DNA from: Lachnospiraceae bacterium
Lineage (GTDB): Bacteria; Bacillota; Clostridia; Lachnospirales; Lachnospiraceae
Length of the DNA: 64,000 nucleotides
Direction: 5' to 3'
Assembly: GCA_015057025.1 (NCBI GenBank)
Contig: SVFD01000002.1
Span: forward strand, 248,001 to 312,000
The notes beneath the pieces are model-generated. The model worked only from the letters and a program-made list of their open reading frames with translations. It made no database searches and was not told the DNA's origin. The translations under genes and the position numbers were made by a program. Positions 1 through 9,220 of the stretch are shown in pieces; positions within the stretch are counted from its first letter, which is position 1; each line of letters begins with the position of its first letter.

Positions 1-756
1 TTTAGGCATATAAAACTCCAATCTTGTAATAGGAAATTCATATAAAACCTCTTCTAAAAGTTTATTAATATCATCCTTTTTTAGCTGGGCACAATTTACA
101 GGAATTGCTTTCACATCATATTTTGTCATGATTTCATTCGCCACAGTCACCGCTTCCTCGCTATAAGGTCTGGAAGAATTTACAATAACAAGAAATGGCT
201 TATTTAAGTTTTTTAATTCTGTAATTGTACGTTCCTCTGCCGCCAAATAACTTTCTCTTGGCAGATCCGAAAAAGAGCCGTCACAAGTCACCACAAAGCC
301 TATGGTTGAATGATCATTAATAACCTTCTGTGTACCGGTTTCTGCCGCCTTGGTAAAAGGTATCGGCTGTTCAAACCAAGGTGTTTTTACCATACGTTCC
401 ATATCATTTTCCATATGTCCGCTGGCACCTTCTACCATAAAACCTACGCAGTCAATTAACCTGACTTTAATTTTTACATCATCCGATAAAGAAACCTCTG
501 CCGCCTCCTTAGGAATAAATTTGGGTTCTGTTGTTGTAATGGTTTTTCCTCCACTGCTTTGCGGTAATTCATCCTGCGCGCGCATTCTCTCATTATTATC
601 CGTCATATTAGGCAAAACAAGTAAATCCATAAAACGCTTAATAAACGTGGATTTTCCCGTTCTTACAGGTCCTACTACGCCGATATAAATTTCTCCTGCA
701 CATCTTTCCTGTATATCATGATAAAGATCAAATGTATCTGTATTATTTCTGTCCAT
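1..756 (-). CDS. spoIVA: SpoIVA, spore coat morphogenetic ATPase (N-terminal part)
   Basis: SpoIVA is the ATPase that polymerises on the forespore outer membrane and forms the base layer of the coat; it also takes part in cortex assembly. The gene runs off the left edge, so only the first 252 residues are present (the family is about 490). A Walker A motif, GPVRTGKST, lies at residues 29-37, followed by the TRAFAC-like segments RLIDCVGFMVEGA and TCDGS and the N-x-SRPYSEEA region typical of the family. The ATG at 754-756 has AGGAGG six bases upstream. A sigma-E-like promoter precedes it. The assignment is firm and shows that the organism is an endospore former. Confidence 0.95.
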   Translation of the reverse strand, partial: MDRNNTDTFDLYHDIQERCAGEIYIGVVGPVRTGKSTFIKRFMDLLVLPNMTDNNERMRAQDELPQSSGGKTITTTEPKFIPKEAAEVSLSDDVKIKVRLIDCVGFMVEGASGHMENDMERMVKTPWFEQPIPFTKAAETGTQKVINDHSTIGFVVTCDGSFSDLPRESYLAAEERTITELKNLNKPFLVIVNSSRPYSEEAVTVANEIMTKYDVKAIPVNCAQLKKDDINKLLEEVLYEFPITRLEFYMPK

Positions 757-782
757 AACCAACCTCCTGACGTTTCTGTTAC

Positions 783-812
783 AATATATGTCTTAGATTA
801 GTTGTATATGAC
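783..812 (-). promoter_or_regulatory. Candidate sigma-E promoter of spoIVA
   Basis: Read on the minus strand, GTCATATA at 805-812 is followed after 14 bases by CATATATT at 783-790. This closely resembles the sigma-E consensus (-35 ATATT-like, -10 CATACAAT-like, 13-15 spacing). It sits about 30 bases upstream of the spoIVA start. spoIVA is a known sigma-E regulon member in Bacillus; the assignment here rests on sequence resemblance only. Confidence 0.5.
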
Positions 813-816
813 ACGT

Positions 817-853
817 AAAAAAGATACTTCTACAATTTGTAAAAGTATCTTTT
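817..853 (-). terminator. Intrinsic terminator after the HAD gene
   Basis: AAAAGATACTT (819-829) and AAGTATCTTTT (843-853) form an 11-bp stem that can extend inward through TACAA/TTGTA. On the minus strand the stem ends in a run of T. It lies between the stop codon of the HAD gene and the spoIVA promoter. Confidence 0.75.
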
Positions 854-885
854 AAATGCATCATTATAAATTTTTATATATTCGT

Positions 886-1569
886 CTAATATAAAACATC
901 ATATAGTTCCTTTAAGGAATGAATTGTATAAGTCGGCACAATCTCACCATACTCCGGCATTTCAGGCACAATATGACAGGTATCAATACCAAAATCATGT
1001 CCGCCTTTAATATCCGAGCTCATAGAGTCGCCCACAATTATCATACTGCTTTTATCGGGACAACCAAGCTTTTCATAAACATATTGAAAAAATTCCCGAC
1101 TCGGCTTATTATAACCGATATCCTCTGATACAAAAACATTCTGAAAAAAAGGAAGCAACGTACTCTCCTGCAAACGAGGATGCTGAACAGCTGCAGTTCC
1201 GTTTGTTACCAGGCTTAAACGAAAATGTCTTCCAAGACGGGCACATACTTCATAAGCATCCGGCATTAAATCGTGGCCTTTCGATAATTCATTCTGATAA
1301 AACATTTCCATAGTATCATCTCCGGGATGTTTCACCCCAAAATGCTCACACATAATCTTGAAACGGCAATCTATTAACTCCGGCTTGGTTATTTCCTTAC
1401 GCTCCAGTCTTTTCCACAAACTATCATTTAATTTATCATAAAAATCAATACTCTCTTCATTTACCGGAAAACCATATTTTTTATATGTAACAATCAATGC
1501 ATTACGCTGTGCCGCCTTAAAATCAATTAAGGTCATATCCGCATCCATGAGAACATGTAAATACTTCAT
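886..1569 (-). CDS. HAD-family hydrolase, YjjG-type nucleotidase
   Basis: A 227-residue haloacid-dehalogenase phosphatase with all four motifs: DADMT at residues 9-13 (nucleophile Asp9 and acid/base Asp11), VTNGT, the NKPSREFF lysine segment, and GDSMSSD. The helical cap between motifs I and II and the overall length match the YjjG-like pyrimidine nucleotidase group, which dephosphorylates nucleoside monophosphates, sometimes non-canonical ones. The substrate cannot be read from sequence. It lies downstream of a gpsA operon with a weak hairpin between, and a terminator follows. Other HAD phosphatases such as phosphoglycolate phosphatase are less likely alternatives. Confidence 0.8.
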   Translation of the reverse strand: MKYLHVLMDADMTLIDFKAAQRNALIVTYKKYGFPVNEESIDFYDKLNDSLWKRLERKEITKPELIDCRFKIMCEHFGVKHPGDDTMEMFYQNELSKGHDLMPDAYEVCARLGRHFRLSLVTNGTAAVQHPRLQESTLLPFFQNVFVSEDIGYNKPSREFFQYVYEKLGCPDKSSMIIVGDSMSSDIKGGHDFGIDTCHIVPEMPEYGEIVPTYTIHSLKELYDVLY

Positions 1570-1588
1570 TTATTTTCTCCTTATAAAC

Positions 1589-1620
1589 ATATAGTGCACT
1601 CTCGAAAGATTGCACTATAT
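1589..1620 (-). terminator. Hairpin between the 82-residue gene and the HAD gene
   Basis: ATATAGTGCA (1589-1598) pairs with TGCACTATAT (1611-1620) around a 12-base loop. The T tract after it on the minus strand is poor (GTTTATAAGG), so it may be a weak terminator or a stabilising hairpin at the end of the gpsA operon. Confidence 0.35.
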
Positions 1621-1630
1621 ACATTACATA

Positions 1631-1879
1631 TTACCGTTTAGGAGGTTCATCCTCATCAAATTCAATTTGAAGAAAGAAGCCTCTGGGTGTATCCAAAATA
1701 TCACGTACAACACCTTCTCTGCTTTTTAAACGCTCATAATAAGCATAATTACCGGACATTGCTATTGCCGGTTCTGCCGTATAGTAATAGCTGGATGGCA
1801 GAACACCTTCTGTAATTTTAACCGTATCTCCTATGGAAACCAAATTTTCACGTTCCATTTTAAATTCCATTGTACGCAT
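1631..1879 (-). CDS. Small conserved-looking protein of unknown function
   Basis: An 82-residue soluble, acidic protein I cannot assign to a named family. It has a central stretch rich in aromatics (SSYYYTAEPAIAMSGNYAYY) and a C-terminal beta-like segment with a charged tail, and could be a small beta-barrel (SH3 or KOW-like) domain. The ATG at 1877-1879 is preceded by GGAGGTAACCGG, which fixes the start. It follows gpsA by 15 bases and is evidently the last gene of the der-plsY-gpsA operon. Confidence 0.7.
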   Translation of the reverse strand: MRTMEFKMERENLVSIGDTVKITEGVLPSSYYYTAEPAIAMSGNYAYYERLKSREGVVRDILDTPRGFFLQIEFDEDEPPKR

Positions 1880-1894
1880 CCGGTTACCTCCGTT

Positions 1895-2905
1895 TTATTT
1901 CCAAGCACCATCCATAATTTCAATTTTCTTATCACGAAGCATCAACTCTTTTACAGCCTGATCAGCTGACTGCCCCTCAAAAAGAACCGCATTTACCTGT
2001 TCAACAATAGGCATATCTACTTCATATTTTTGAGCAAGAGCCATTGCTGCCTTCGCGGAATGAACACCTTCTACCACCATCTTAACCTCTGCCATTGCCT
2101 CTTCCATGGTGTACCCACGACCAATCAGCATACCGGCCTTACGGTTTCTGGAATGCTTACTTGCACAGGTCACAATCAAATCACCCACACCGGAAAGACC
2201 ATAGAATGTTTCAAATTTACCACCCATAGCCATACCCAGACGTGCAATTTCATTAATACCTCTGGTAATCAACGCCGCTTTTGTATTATCTCCATAGCCC
2301 AAGCCATCCGCAATACCGGCAGCCAATGCAACTACATTCTTTAAAGCCGCGCCAATTTCAATTCCTAATACATCAGGACTGGTATACACACGAAATACTT
2401 CACTCATAAAAAGATTCTGAATATATTCTGCTGTTTCTTTGCTTTTAGCTCCTACAACAATTGTTGTAGGAATCTGACGTCCTACTTCTTCTGCATGGGA
2501 AGGGCCTGATAAAACAGCCACATCTGCATCCGGAAGTTCATCTTCTATTACCCCGGATAAAGTAGTCAATGTTTTTTCTTCAATACCCTTGGCAACATTC
2601 ACTACAATCTGACCTTTTTTTAAAAATTCTTTCATACGAGCCGATGTACTTCTTACAAAAGGAGAAGGAACAGCTAATACAAGCATATCCTTATCCTTCA
2701 TTGCAGCTTCCAAATCCACAGTAAAAATCATATCCGAAGGAAGTGCCACACCGGGCAACTTATCCTTATGTTCTCTTTCAGTCTGAAGCATTGTAATTTC
2801 ATCTTCCAATGCAGACCAAACGGTCACCTCGTTTCCATTGTTGTACAATAATTTTGCCAGTGCAATACCCCAGCTTCCTGCGCCGATCATACCGACTTTC
2901 GCCAT
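1895..2905 (-). CDS. gpsA: NAD(P)H-dependent glycerol-3-phosphate dehydrogenase
   Basis: Reduces dihydroxyacetone phosphate to sn-glycerol-3-phosphate, the backbone for phospholipid synthesis. The 336 residues have the normal family length. Visible motifs are the N-terminal Rossmann loop GAGSWG (residues 8-13), the VNVAKGIEE segment, the LSGPSHAEEV segment, the GAALKNVVALAAGI helix with the catalytic lysine, and GVGDLIVTCASKHSRNR near the substrate site. It lies directly downstream of plsY, which uses its product, so the two form a metabolic pair in one operon. Confidence 0.97.
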   Translation of the reverse strand: MAKVGMIGAGSWGIALAKLLYNNGNEVTVWSALEDEITMLQTEREHKDKLPGVALPSDMIFTVDLEAAMKDKDMLVLAVPSPFVRSTSARMKEFLKKGQIVVNVAKGIEEKTLTTLSGVIEDELPDADVAVLSGPSHAEEVGRQIPTTIVVGAKSKETAEYIQNLFMSEVFRVYTSPDVLGIEIGAALKNVVALAAGIADGLGYGDNTKAALITRGINEIARLGMAMGGKFETFYGLSGVGDLIVTCASKHSRNRKAGMLIGRGYTMEEAMAEVKMVVEGVHSAKAAMALAQKYEVDMPIVEQVNAVLFEGQSADQAVKELMLRDKKIEIMDGAWK

Positions 2906-2966
2906 ATCTGTAATCCTCTCTTATTTTAGAAATTATATTTATGTATTTTTTGTATCTTTGATTCTA

Positions 2967-3893
2967 TTATTTGTTTTCTTCCTTTATTTCTCCTGAATCA
3001 GCTGATACAACTTCGTTCTCATCCTTTGCAACTTCGTCTTCCTTGATTAGAACGGAATCATTTACATTCTCTTCTTCTGTTTTGACTTCCTCTGACAATT
3101 CAACCTGCTCTTTTTTATCCGGATTAATCACAGAAATTTTCTCAGTTTTATCTTCTTTTACATCTGCCTTAGCAAGTTCTTCTACGGTTTCTTCATCAGT
3201 TTCTTCTGTTTTTTCCTTACTAAGTTCACCGATTTCTCCGTCCTTTTTAGTCTTTTTGAGGATAGTCTGACGCTCCTCTCCCCTAATCAGACGCTTAATA
3301 TTTTCTCTATGCTGGAATAACGCAAGTGCAGTTAACAATGCAGCAACAATGTACATTTCAATCAATGCAGGCTGACTCATACCAAGCAAACCGCTCTGAC
3401 CAAAAATAATTAACTGAGCCATAAACCCTAAATACATAAAAATAGATGCCAATGAAACATAATGTGTCAGGAAAAAGATTCCGAAGAAAATAACAACTTC
3501 TGCCGGAATAATTCCCCAATAGAAGGAAAGAATCATAGCTCCTGAGCAGGCAATTCCCTTACCGCCTTTAAACTTCATATAAAAGGGATAATCGTGACCA
3601 AGAATCACACCTGCACCGGTATAAATTCTTAATAAATAATCCATATCAGGGAAAAACCAATGAAAAATCAACCATGTTAAAAGAATTGCAAAAAATGTCT
3701 TTAACATATCTCCTGCCAAAACAATGGCACCGGCTTTTCTTCCCATTACCCTTAATGTATTTGTTGTTCCTGCGTTTCCGCTTCCATGCTCCCTAACATC
3801 AATTCCTCTTGCCTTACCATAAAGATAAGAGGTTGAGATAGAGCCTAAACCATAACCAATCAGCAAACATAAAACTCTTGCCAGAATTGTCAT
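2967..3893 (-). CDS. plsY: Acyl-phosphate:glycerol-3-phosphate acyltransferase with acidic tail
   Basis: PlsY is the integral-membrane enzyme that transfers an acyl group from acyl-phosphate to glycerol-3-phosphate, giving lysophosphatidic acid. The three signature regions are present: GSGNAGTTNTLR (about residues 37-48), GHDYPFYMKFKGGKGIA, and the loop near the fourth to fifth membrane helix. The core ends near residue 205. It is followed by about 100 residues, highly charged and rich in Glu, Lys, Val and Asp, that are absent from typical 200-residue PlsY proteins and are probably a disordered cytoplasmic tail. The start codon overlaps the der stop by one base (TAATG), so translation is probably coupled. 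Confidence 0.93.
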   Translation of the reverse strand: MTILARVLCLLIGYGLGSISTSYLYGKARGIDVREHGSGNAGTTNTLRVMGRKAGAIVLAGDMLKTFFAILLTWLIFHWFFPDMDYLLRIYTGAGVILGHDYPFYMKFKGGKGIACSGAMILSFYWGIIPAEVVIFFGIFFLTHYVSLASIFMYLGFMAQLIIFGQSGLLGMSQPALIEMYIVAALLTALALFQHRENIKRLIRGEERQTILKKTKKDGEIGELSKEKTEETDEETVEELAKADVKEDKTEKISVINPDKKEQVELSEEVKTEEENVNDSVLIKEDEVAKDENEVVSADSGEIKEENK

Positions 3894-5230
3894 TATGAAT
3901 TTTCCTTCCTTTCCCTAATAATGAAATGCAACGGTGTTCCCTTAAATCCGAATGCATCCCTGATTCTATTCTCAATATATCTTGTATATGAGAAATGCAT
4001 TAATTCTTTATCATTTACAAAAATAACAAATGTCGGCGGCTTTACAGCAACCTGGGTAATATAGAACAATTTTAGTCTCTTACCCTTATCCGTAGGCGGT
4101 TGTTGCATTGCAACTGCTTCCATCATAATTTCATTTAATACACCGGTTGCTACACGTAAAGCATGATTCTCCATTACGGTATCAATCATTTCATAAAGCT
4201 TAGGCAGTCTCTGACCTGTTTTAGCAGAAATAAACATAATCTCCGCATAAGGCATAAATGCCAGCATATCACGGATTTCTGCAGTAAATTTATTAGTGGT
4301 TTTATCATCTTTTTCGATGGCATCCCACTTATTTACCGCAATGATAATAGCTTTACCTCGCTCATGAGCAATACCTGCTATCTTGGTATCCTGATCAGTA
4401 ACACCTTCCGTAGCATCAATAACCAGAACTACAACGTCCGCACGTTCCACTGCACTGACGGTACGGACAATCATGAAATGTTCGAGTTCTTCTTTAATTT
4501 TATTTTTACGACGTACACCTGCGGTATCAATCAGTACATATTCCTTACCATTATAAGTTACTTCCGTATCTACGGCATCTCTTGTAGTTCCTGCAATATC
4601 AGATACAATTACACGGTTTTCGCCAACCAATTTATTAATAATGGAAGACTTACCCACATTTGGCTTACCTACAATGGCAATCTTAGGTCTTTCATCCTCT
4701 TCTTCTGTAAAAGCATCTTCCGGAATATGCTCCATAACTTTATCAAGCATATCACCGATGCCCAATCTGTTGGCGGCAGAAACAGGAATCGGATCTCCAA
4801 TTCCCAAATTATAAAACTCATATACATCTGCCATGTACTTATCAAAGCTGTCAACCTTATTTACTACTAATAAAACAGGTTTTTTACTTCTTCTAAGCAT
4901 ATCCGCAACCTTAGCATCCGCATCCACAAGTCCCTGCTTTACATCAACAAGGAAAAGAATAACATCTGCTGTCATAATGGCAATTTCAGCCTGTTCCCTC
5001 ATTTGAGATAAAATAATATCTTTACTGTCAGGCTCAATGCCACCAGTATCAATCAATGTAAAATTTTTATCCAACCATGTTACGTCCGCATAGATTCTGT
5101 CACGGGTAATACCCGGCGTATCTTTTACAATGGAAATTCTCTCCCCTGCAAGCACATTAAACAATGTTGACTTACCTACATTAGGGCGTCCCACAACCGC
5201 CACTATGGGTTTCTTCTTTTTTCTAGCCAT
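3893..5230 (-). CDS. der: Ribosome biogenesis GTPase Der (EngA)
   Basis: Der has two tandem GTPase domains and a C-terminal KH-like domain and acts in maturation of the 50S subunit. G1 motifs are GRPNVGKST (residues 14-22) and, in the second domain, [13 protein letters not shown] and DTAG G3 motifs, and NKVD and NKWD G4 motifs, are also visible. The C-terminal portion has the KH-like region with [20 protein letters not shown]. Its 445 residues are the standard length. It sits between the DUF512 gene and plsY in an operon. Confidence 0.97.
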   Translation of the reverse strand: MARKKKKPIVAVVGRPNVGKSTLFNVLAGERISIVKDTPGITRDRIYADVTWLDKNFTLIDTGGIEPDSKDIILSQMREQAEIAIMTADVILFLVDVKQGLVDADAKVADMLRRSKKPVLLVVNKVDSFDKYMADVYEFYNLGIGDPIPVSAANRLGIGDMLDKVMEHIPEDAFTEEEDERPKIAIVGKPNVGKSSIINKLVGENRVIVSDIAGTTRDAVDTEVTYNGKEYVLIDTAGVRRKNKIKEELEHFMIVRTVSAVERADVVVLVIDATEGVTDQDTKIAGIAHERGKAIIIAVNKWDAIEKDDKTTNKFTAEIRDMLAFMPYAEIMFISAKTGQRLPKLYEMIDTVMENHALRVATGVLNEIMMEAVAMQQPPTDKGKRLKLFYITQVAVKPPTFVIFVNDKELMHFSYTRYIENRIRDAFGFKGTPLHFIIRERKENS

Positions 5231-5302
5231 ATAAACCTTTCTTTCCGTATCTTATTATCACAATATCCGGACAATAAAATAATATTTATACATAAATAAA
5301 AC

Positions 5303-6721
5303 TTATTTCATATCAATATCAAGCACCTTATATAAAAATTCCTGACCGCTTGATTTTACAATATCTGTTTTTACTTGTAAAGCCTTTTCCACCGCAGAAA
5401 CTGTCACATCATCCAGAAATACATCTTCATTACACTTTAACATATTCTCAGGCAATAAAAGAACTTCTCCCAGTTCATTATTTTCCAACTGTGCAATCAA
5501 ATCGCCTCCCGTAATCAGTCCTGAAACGGTAATTTGTTCCCCAAAGAAATCATTACGGATTGCATAACAATTTATCTGTATCTTTGGGAATTCATGCATA
5601 ATCTTTGCAGAAAGCTCAGATAACATATCATAGGCCGATTTGCCGGTAGCGACACTGACTATACGCTTAGGCTTTACATCTTCGTCAACCACAAGCACCT
5701 CTGCTTCTTTTCTTTCTCCATATCCATATAATTTCAATTTCTTTGATAGAATAGAATCATACTCAGCTTCTTCTTTGATGTAATCGTACGCCTCTTCAAA
5801 TTCATTACGAAATAAGCGAAGCATGCCTACACCATTCTCAAGTTGTAAATAGCCATCATAGTTCTCTTCTGCCGGTAATTCTTCTTCTGCCAACAGATAC
5901 CACTCATCAGAAGCATGAACAAAATGTGTACCAAAAGCTGCCATACAATGCGCCTGCCAGCCATGAATCTGCACAAGTACCTGCTTTGCATCCTCCTTGG
6001 TAAAAGGCTTTAACGGATATAAACCTTCACGATACTTAGACAATCCCACCGGTACCACTGACACACTCTCCAAAACCGGAATATATTTCATTAATTGCTC
6101 AATGGAATAGTCTAACTCTTTTTTATCATTTACACCTTTACAAAGAACAATCTGTCCGTTCATGGTAATTCCTGCTTCAAACAGCCTGTCCGCCTTTTTT
6201 AAAGACTCTCCTGCAAAGCGGTTATTAAGCATTTTACAGCGAAGCTTAGGATTCATAGTTTGAAAAGAAATATTAATCGGTTCCAAATGAAAACGGATGA
6301 TGCGGTTAATATCTTCCTCTGACATATTGGTTAATGTCACATAATTCCCCTGTAAAAATGATAATCTTGCATCATCATCTTTAAAATACAGAGTTTCTCG
6401 CATACCGGGAGGCATCTGATCAATAAAACAGAAAATACATTTATTTGAGCAGGAACGATAATCATCCATAAACGCATTTTCAAATTCTATACCTAAGTCC
6501 TCGTCAAAATCCTTTTCGATTTCAACCTCTACCTCTTCTCCCTGTTTACTTAATACGGTAATAACCAATTCTTCCTCTTGTATCAGATAACGATAGTCAA
6601 GAATATCTTGGATTTCTTCATTATTTATTTTTAAAATCGTATCCCCGGGCTCCATACCGCATTCTTCAGCAATACTTCCCGGTAAAACTTCTTTTATAAT
6701 GTGTAAATTCTTTTTCTTCAT
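5303..6721 (-). CDS. DUF512 PDZ / radical-SAM-like iron-sulfur protein
   Basis: A 472-residue protein with an N-terminal PDZ-like segment (residues about 8-60, with PGSIAEECGMEPGDTILKIN), then a cysteine cluster CSNKCIFC (C-x3-C-x2-C) typical of radical-SAM-like 4Fe-4S sites, and a C-terminal DUF512 domain. Members of this family are usually found beside der in Clostridia, as here. The exact reaction is not established to my knowledge. A role in ribosome or RNA metabolism is inference from the der neighbour. It is the first gene after a divergent promoter shared with the prs side. Confidence 0.85.
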   Translation of the reverse strand: MKKKNLHIIKEVLPGSIAEECGMEPGDTILKINNEEIQDILDYRYLIQEEELVITVLSKQGEEVEVEIEKDFDEDLGIEFENAFMDDYRSCSNKCIFCFIDQMPPGMRETLYFKDDDARLSFLQGNYVTLTNMSEEDINRIIRFHLEPINISFQTMNPKLRCKMLNNRFAGESLKKADRLFEAGITMNGQIVLCKGVNDKKELDYSIEQLMKYIPVLESVSVVPVGLSKYREGLYPLKPFTKEDAKQVLVQIHGWQAHCMAAFGTHFVHASDEWYLLAEEELPAEENYDGYLQLENGVGMLRLFRNEFEEAYDYIKEEAEYDSILSKKLKLYGYGERKEAEVLVVDEDVKPKRIVSVATGKSAYDMLSELSAKIMHEFPKIQINCYAIRNDFFGEQITVSGLITGGDLIAQLENNELGEVLLLPENMLKCNEDVFLDDVTVSAVEKALQVKTDIVKSSGQEFLYKVLDIDMK

Positions 6722-6832
6722 TTCTTTTTTCCAAACTATAAATGCATCTTGTTTGTTTCTTTATTATCATAACCTTATATCATGCTTATTACATATTTCA
6801 ACAATGTTTCTTGCACATAATACACTTATTAT

Positions 6833-6861
6833 ATAATACACCAGTCCTTAAACTTTCTCAA
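6833..6861 (-). promoter_or_regulatory. Promoter for the DUF512-der-plsY-gpsA operon
   Basis: On the minus strand, TTGAGA (6856-6861) is followed by a 17-base spacer and TATTAT (6833-6838), a good sigma-A match. It lies about 110 bases upstream of the first gene and is back-to-back with the prs promoter. Confidence 0.6.
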
Positions 6862-6881
6862 GCAAAGATTGCAAGCTTTTC

Positions 6882-6910
6882 TTGACGTAATTTGTCAGCA
6901 ATGATATAAA
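6882..6910 (+). promoter_or_regulatory. Promoter of prs
   Basis: TTGACG (6882-6887), a 17-base spacer and TATAAA (6905-6910) form a strong sigma-A-type promoter about 80 bases upstream of the prs start. A second TATAAT at 6941-6946 lacks a convincing -35 element. Confidence 0.6.
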
Positions 6911-6988
6911 AGAAGTAACGCTTTTAAACAGGTTATTTATTATAATATAGTTAAATTATGAACATATTTTGAGAAAGGATTTACATAT

Positions 6989-8179
6989 ATGCCTAATTTA
7001 CTTGAACTTGAAAATGCCATGCCTGTGGCTCCGCTTAAAATTGTTGCCATGCCCGGCGCAAAACAGCTTGGAGAAAGAATTAACGAATATTTGGTTGCTT
7101 TTCGTAGGGAAATTAACAACGTTCACCGAAATGACCCTGCTTTTCAAGGTTATATCGAAGATAATTACCTTGTAAAATATCAGACGCCCCGTTTCGGTAG
7201 CGGTGAAGGAAAAGGTGAATTACTGGAATCCATCCGAGGTAAAGACTTATATCTTCTTGTTGATGTCTGCAATCACAGCCTGACCTACAGAATGCACGGC
7301 TATGTAAATCATATGTCTCCTGACGACCATTATCAGGATTTAAAACGTATTATTGCTGCAGCAACCGGTAAAGCACACAGAATCAATGTTATCATGCCTT
7401 TTATGTATGAAGGAAGACAACATAAAAGAAGCGGTCGTGAATCTTTAGACTGTGCTTATGCATTGGAAGAATTAAGTGCAATGGGTGTTAATAACTTTAT
7501 TACCTTTGACGCCCATGACCCCAGAGTGCAAAATGCCACTCCTCTCTGCGGTTTTGATAATTTCACACCGAATTATCAGTTTGCAAGAACTTTACTTAAC
7601 AATGAAGATGATTTAATTATCGATAAAGAACATACCATTGTAATCAGCCCTGATGAAGGTGCTTTAGACAGAGCCATCTACTTTGCTACCGTTCTCGGTG
7701 TAGATACAGGTATGTTTTATAAGCGTCGTGATTATACCAGAATTGTTAATGGTAAGAATCCCATTGTTGCTCATGAATTCTTAGGTGACAACATTGATGG
7801 TAAAGATGTTATTATTATTGATGATATGATTTCTTCCGGCGACAGTATGATTGATACCTCACGTCAGTTAAAAGAAATGAATGCAAGACGTGTATTTATC
7901 TGCTGTACTTTCGGTTTGTTTACAAATGGTTTGGAAGCTTTCGATAAGGCATATGAAAAGGGATATTTTGACAAAGTAATTACTACTAACCTTACTTATA
8001 CCCTTCCTGAACTTTTACAACGTCCTTATTATTTACAGGCTGATATGAGTAAGTTCACTGCTTCCATTATCGACTTTATGAATCATGATACTTCACTGAC
8101 ACACACCTTAACTCCTACGGATAAGATTCATGAAATTGTGAAGTTATACAATGCAAGAAAAGTTGATATTGAGTTTTAA
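6989..8179 (+). CDS. prs: Ribose-phosphate pyrophosphokinase (PRPP synthetase)
   Basis: Makes phosphoribosyl pyrophosphate from ribose 5-phosphate and ATP for nucleotide, histidine and tryptophan synthesis. The PRPP-binding loop VIIIDDMISSGDSM is present, as are the catalytic flexible-loop region KRRDYTRIVNGKNPI and the TFDAHDP metal/ATP segment. At 396 residues it is about 80 longer than the classical enzyme; the extra sequence lies mainly at the N terminus and in an insertion, a form I associate with Clostridia. AGAAAGGA lies upstream of the ATG. It is a single-gene unit with its own promoter and terminator. Confidence 0.93.
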   Translation: MPNLLELENAMPVAPLKIVAMPGAKQLGERINEYLVAFRREINNVHRNDPAFQGYIEDNYLVKYQTPRFGSGEGKGELLESIRGKDLYLLVDVCNHSLTYRMHGYVNHMSPDDHYQDLKRIIAAATGKAHRINVIMPFMYEGRQHKRSGRESLDCAYALEELSAMGVNNFITFDAHDPRVQNATPLCGFDNFTPNYQFARTLLNNEDDLIIDKEHTIVISPDEGALDRAIYFATVLGVDTGMFYKRRDYTRIVNGKNPIVAHEFLGDNIDGKDVIIIDDMISSGDSMIDTSRQLKEMNARRVFICCTFGLFTNGLEAFDKAYEKGYFDKVITTNLTYTLPELLQRPYYLQADMSKFTASIIDFMNHDTSLTHTLTPTDKIHEIVKLYNARKVDIEF

Positions 8180-8188
8180 AATATACAT

Positions 8189-8223
8189 AAATCCCTTGAT
8201 TCAATGTGAATCAAGGGATTTTT
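8189..8223. terminator. Terminator between prs and the DUF3169 gene
   Basis: AAATCCCTTGATTCA (8189-8203) pairs perfectly with TGAATCAAGGGATTT (8207-8221) and is followed by T residues on the plus strand. It terminates prs and can also serve the convergent minus-strand operon. Confidence 0.9.
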
Positions 8224-8257
8224 AGTGATGTAACTATATACACTCATTATTCATATA

Positions 8258-9142
8258 TTACTGCTTACCGGCATTCATGGCAGTTATGCTGTATGTAATA
8301 TTAGCCACAAAAGCAATAATCGCAATGACTGCAATCGGCAAAATACCAATTTCAAAAAACATAGCAGCACAAACAAAAACAACCATAAGAACTAATAGTG
8401 TAACATTTACTGTTTTCACGGTTTTATAACCTGCAATACCAATCTGCATACGCTCTGCTTCATCACAGCTTTCATACCAAACCTTATCAAACTTCATGTC
8501 GTAAACACTACCCTTTTTCTCAGGATTCATAAGTTTTGTCTGATTTACACATGCTTTCTGAATACCCAATCCTGCATATAAAGCAGCCATAAAAACAACA
8601 AGTATTACCAAACGTAAAACAGATGATAATACACTAGTCTCATCTGAATCTGATAAAGACATGCTTGCATACATTGCAAATCCAAAGAAAGCAAAATTCA
8701 CGTAATATAAAATGTTGGAATACATAAGACTTAAAGATAAATTACGGTCTGCAGTTTCATACTTCTCATCTTCATCAATATTACTCTTCCAAATTTTCTT
8801 TCCCTTACTGTAATAAACCAAGCCAATGATAAAAAACAAAATATCCAATACAATCATAAGTATAGATGCCGGCACCGTAAAATCTTTCTGTAACTGATTC
8901 CAAAAGTTCACAAATGACATACCGGAGCGTTCCAACAAAACAACTATAAATATACCGGCGGCACCGATAATTCCTCCTACAATACCGGAAATTACACAAA
9001 TCAAAATAAACTGTCCAATCTTTTTATTATCTTCCTGCTTAATTTCTGCTTTGCGTTCTTTTACTTCATTGCTTACGATATTTTTAACTGCATCATCTTC
9101 TTCATTTAACGCCTCTGCATTAACTTTAATATTATCCTTCAT
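8258..9142 (-). CDS. DUF3169 family membrane protein
   Basis: A 294-residue integral membrane protein with a charged cytoplasmic N terminus of about 45 residues and some six hydrophobic helices (around residues 47-70, 90-112, 145-165, 175-195, 245-265 and 268-290). The conserved-looking YDMKFDKVWYESCDEAERMQIGIAGYKT region before the last two helices fits DUF3169, a family often encoded next to a small XRE regulator, as here. No catalytic residues are evident and no function is known. It is the last gene of the CPBP-XRE-DUF3169 operon. Confidence 0.75.
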   Translation of the reverse strand: MKDNIKVNAEALNEEDDAVKNIVSNEVKERKAEIKQEDNKKIGQFILICVISGIVGGIIGAAGIFIVVLLERSGMSFVNFWNQLQKDFTVPASILMIVLDILFFIIGLVYYSKGKKIWKSNIDEDEKYETADRNLSLSLMYSNILYYVNFAFFGFAMYASMSLSDSDETSVLSSVLRLVILVVFMAALYAGLGIQKACVNQTKLMNPEKKGSVYDMKFDKVWYESCDEAERMQIGIAGYKTVKTVNVTLLVLMVVFVCAAMFFEIGILPIAVIAIIAFVANITYSITAMNAGKQ

Positions 9143-9220
9143 AACAAACTATCCTTTCACAAGCTGTTATTTGCATATGATTTTTATACTATATCTTTTT
9201 CGTTTTACTCAATTTCATTT

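Noticed and set aside
4163-4870. 235-residue plus-strand frame opposite der
   Set aside because: Antisense shadow of a conserved GTPase gene; composition (Asn, Ile, Cys-rich) is that of a low-GC antisense frame.
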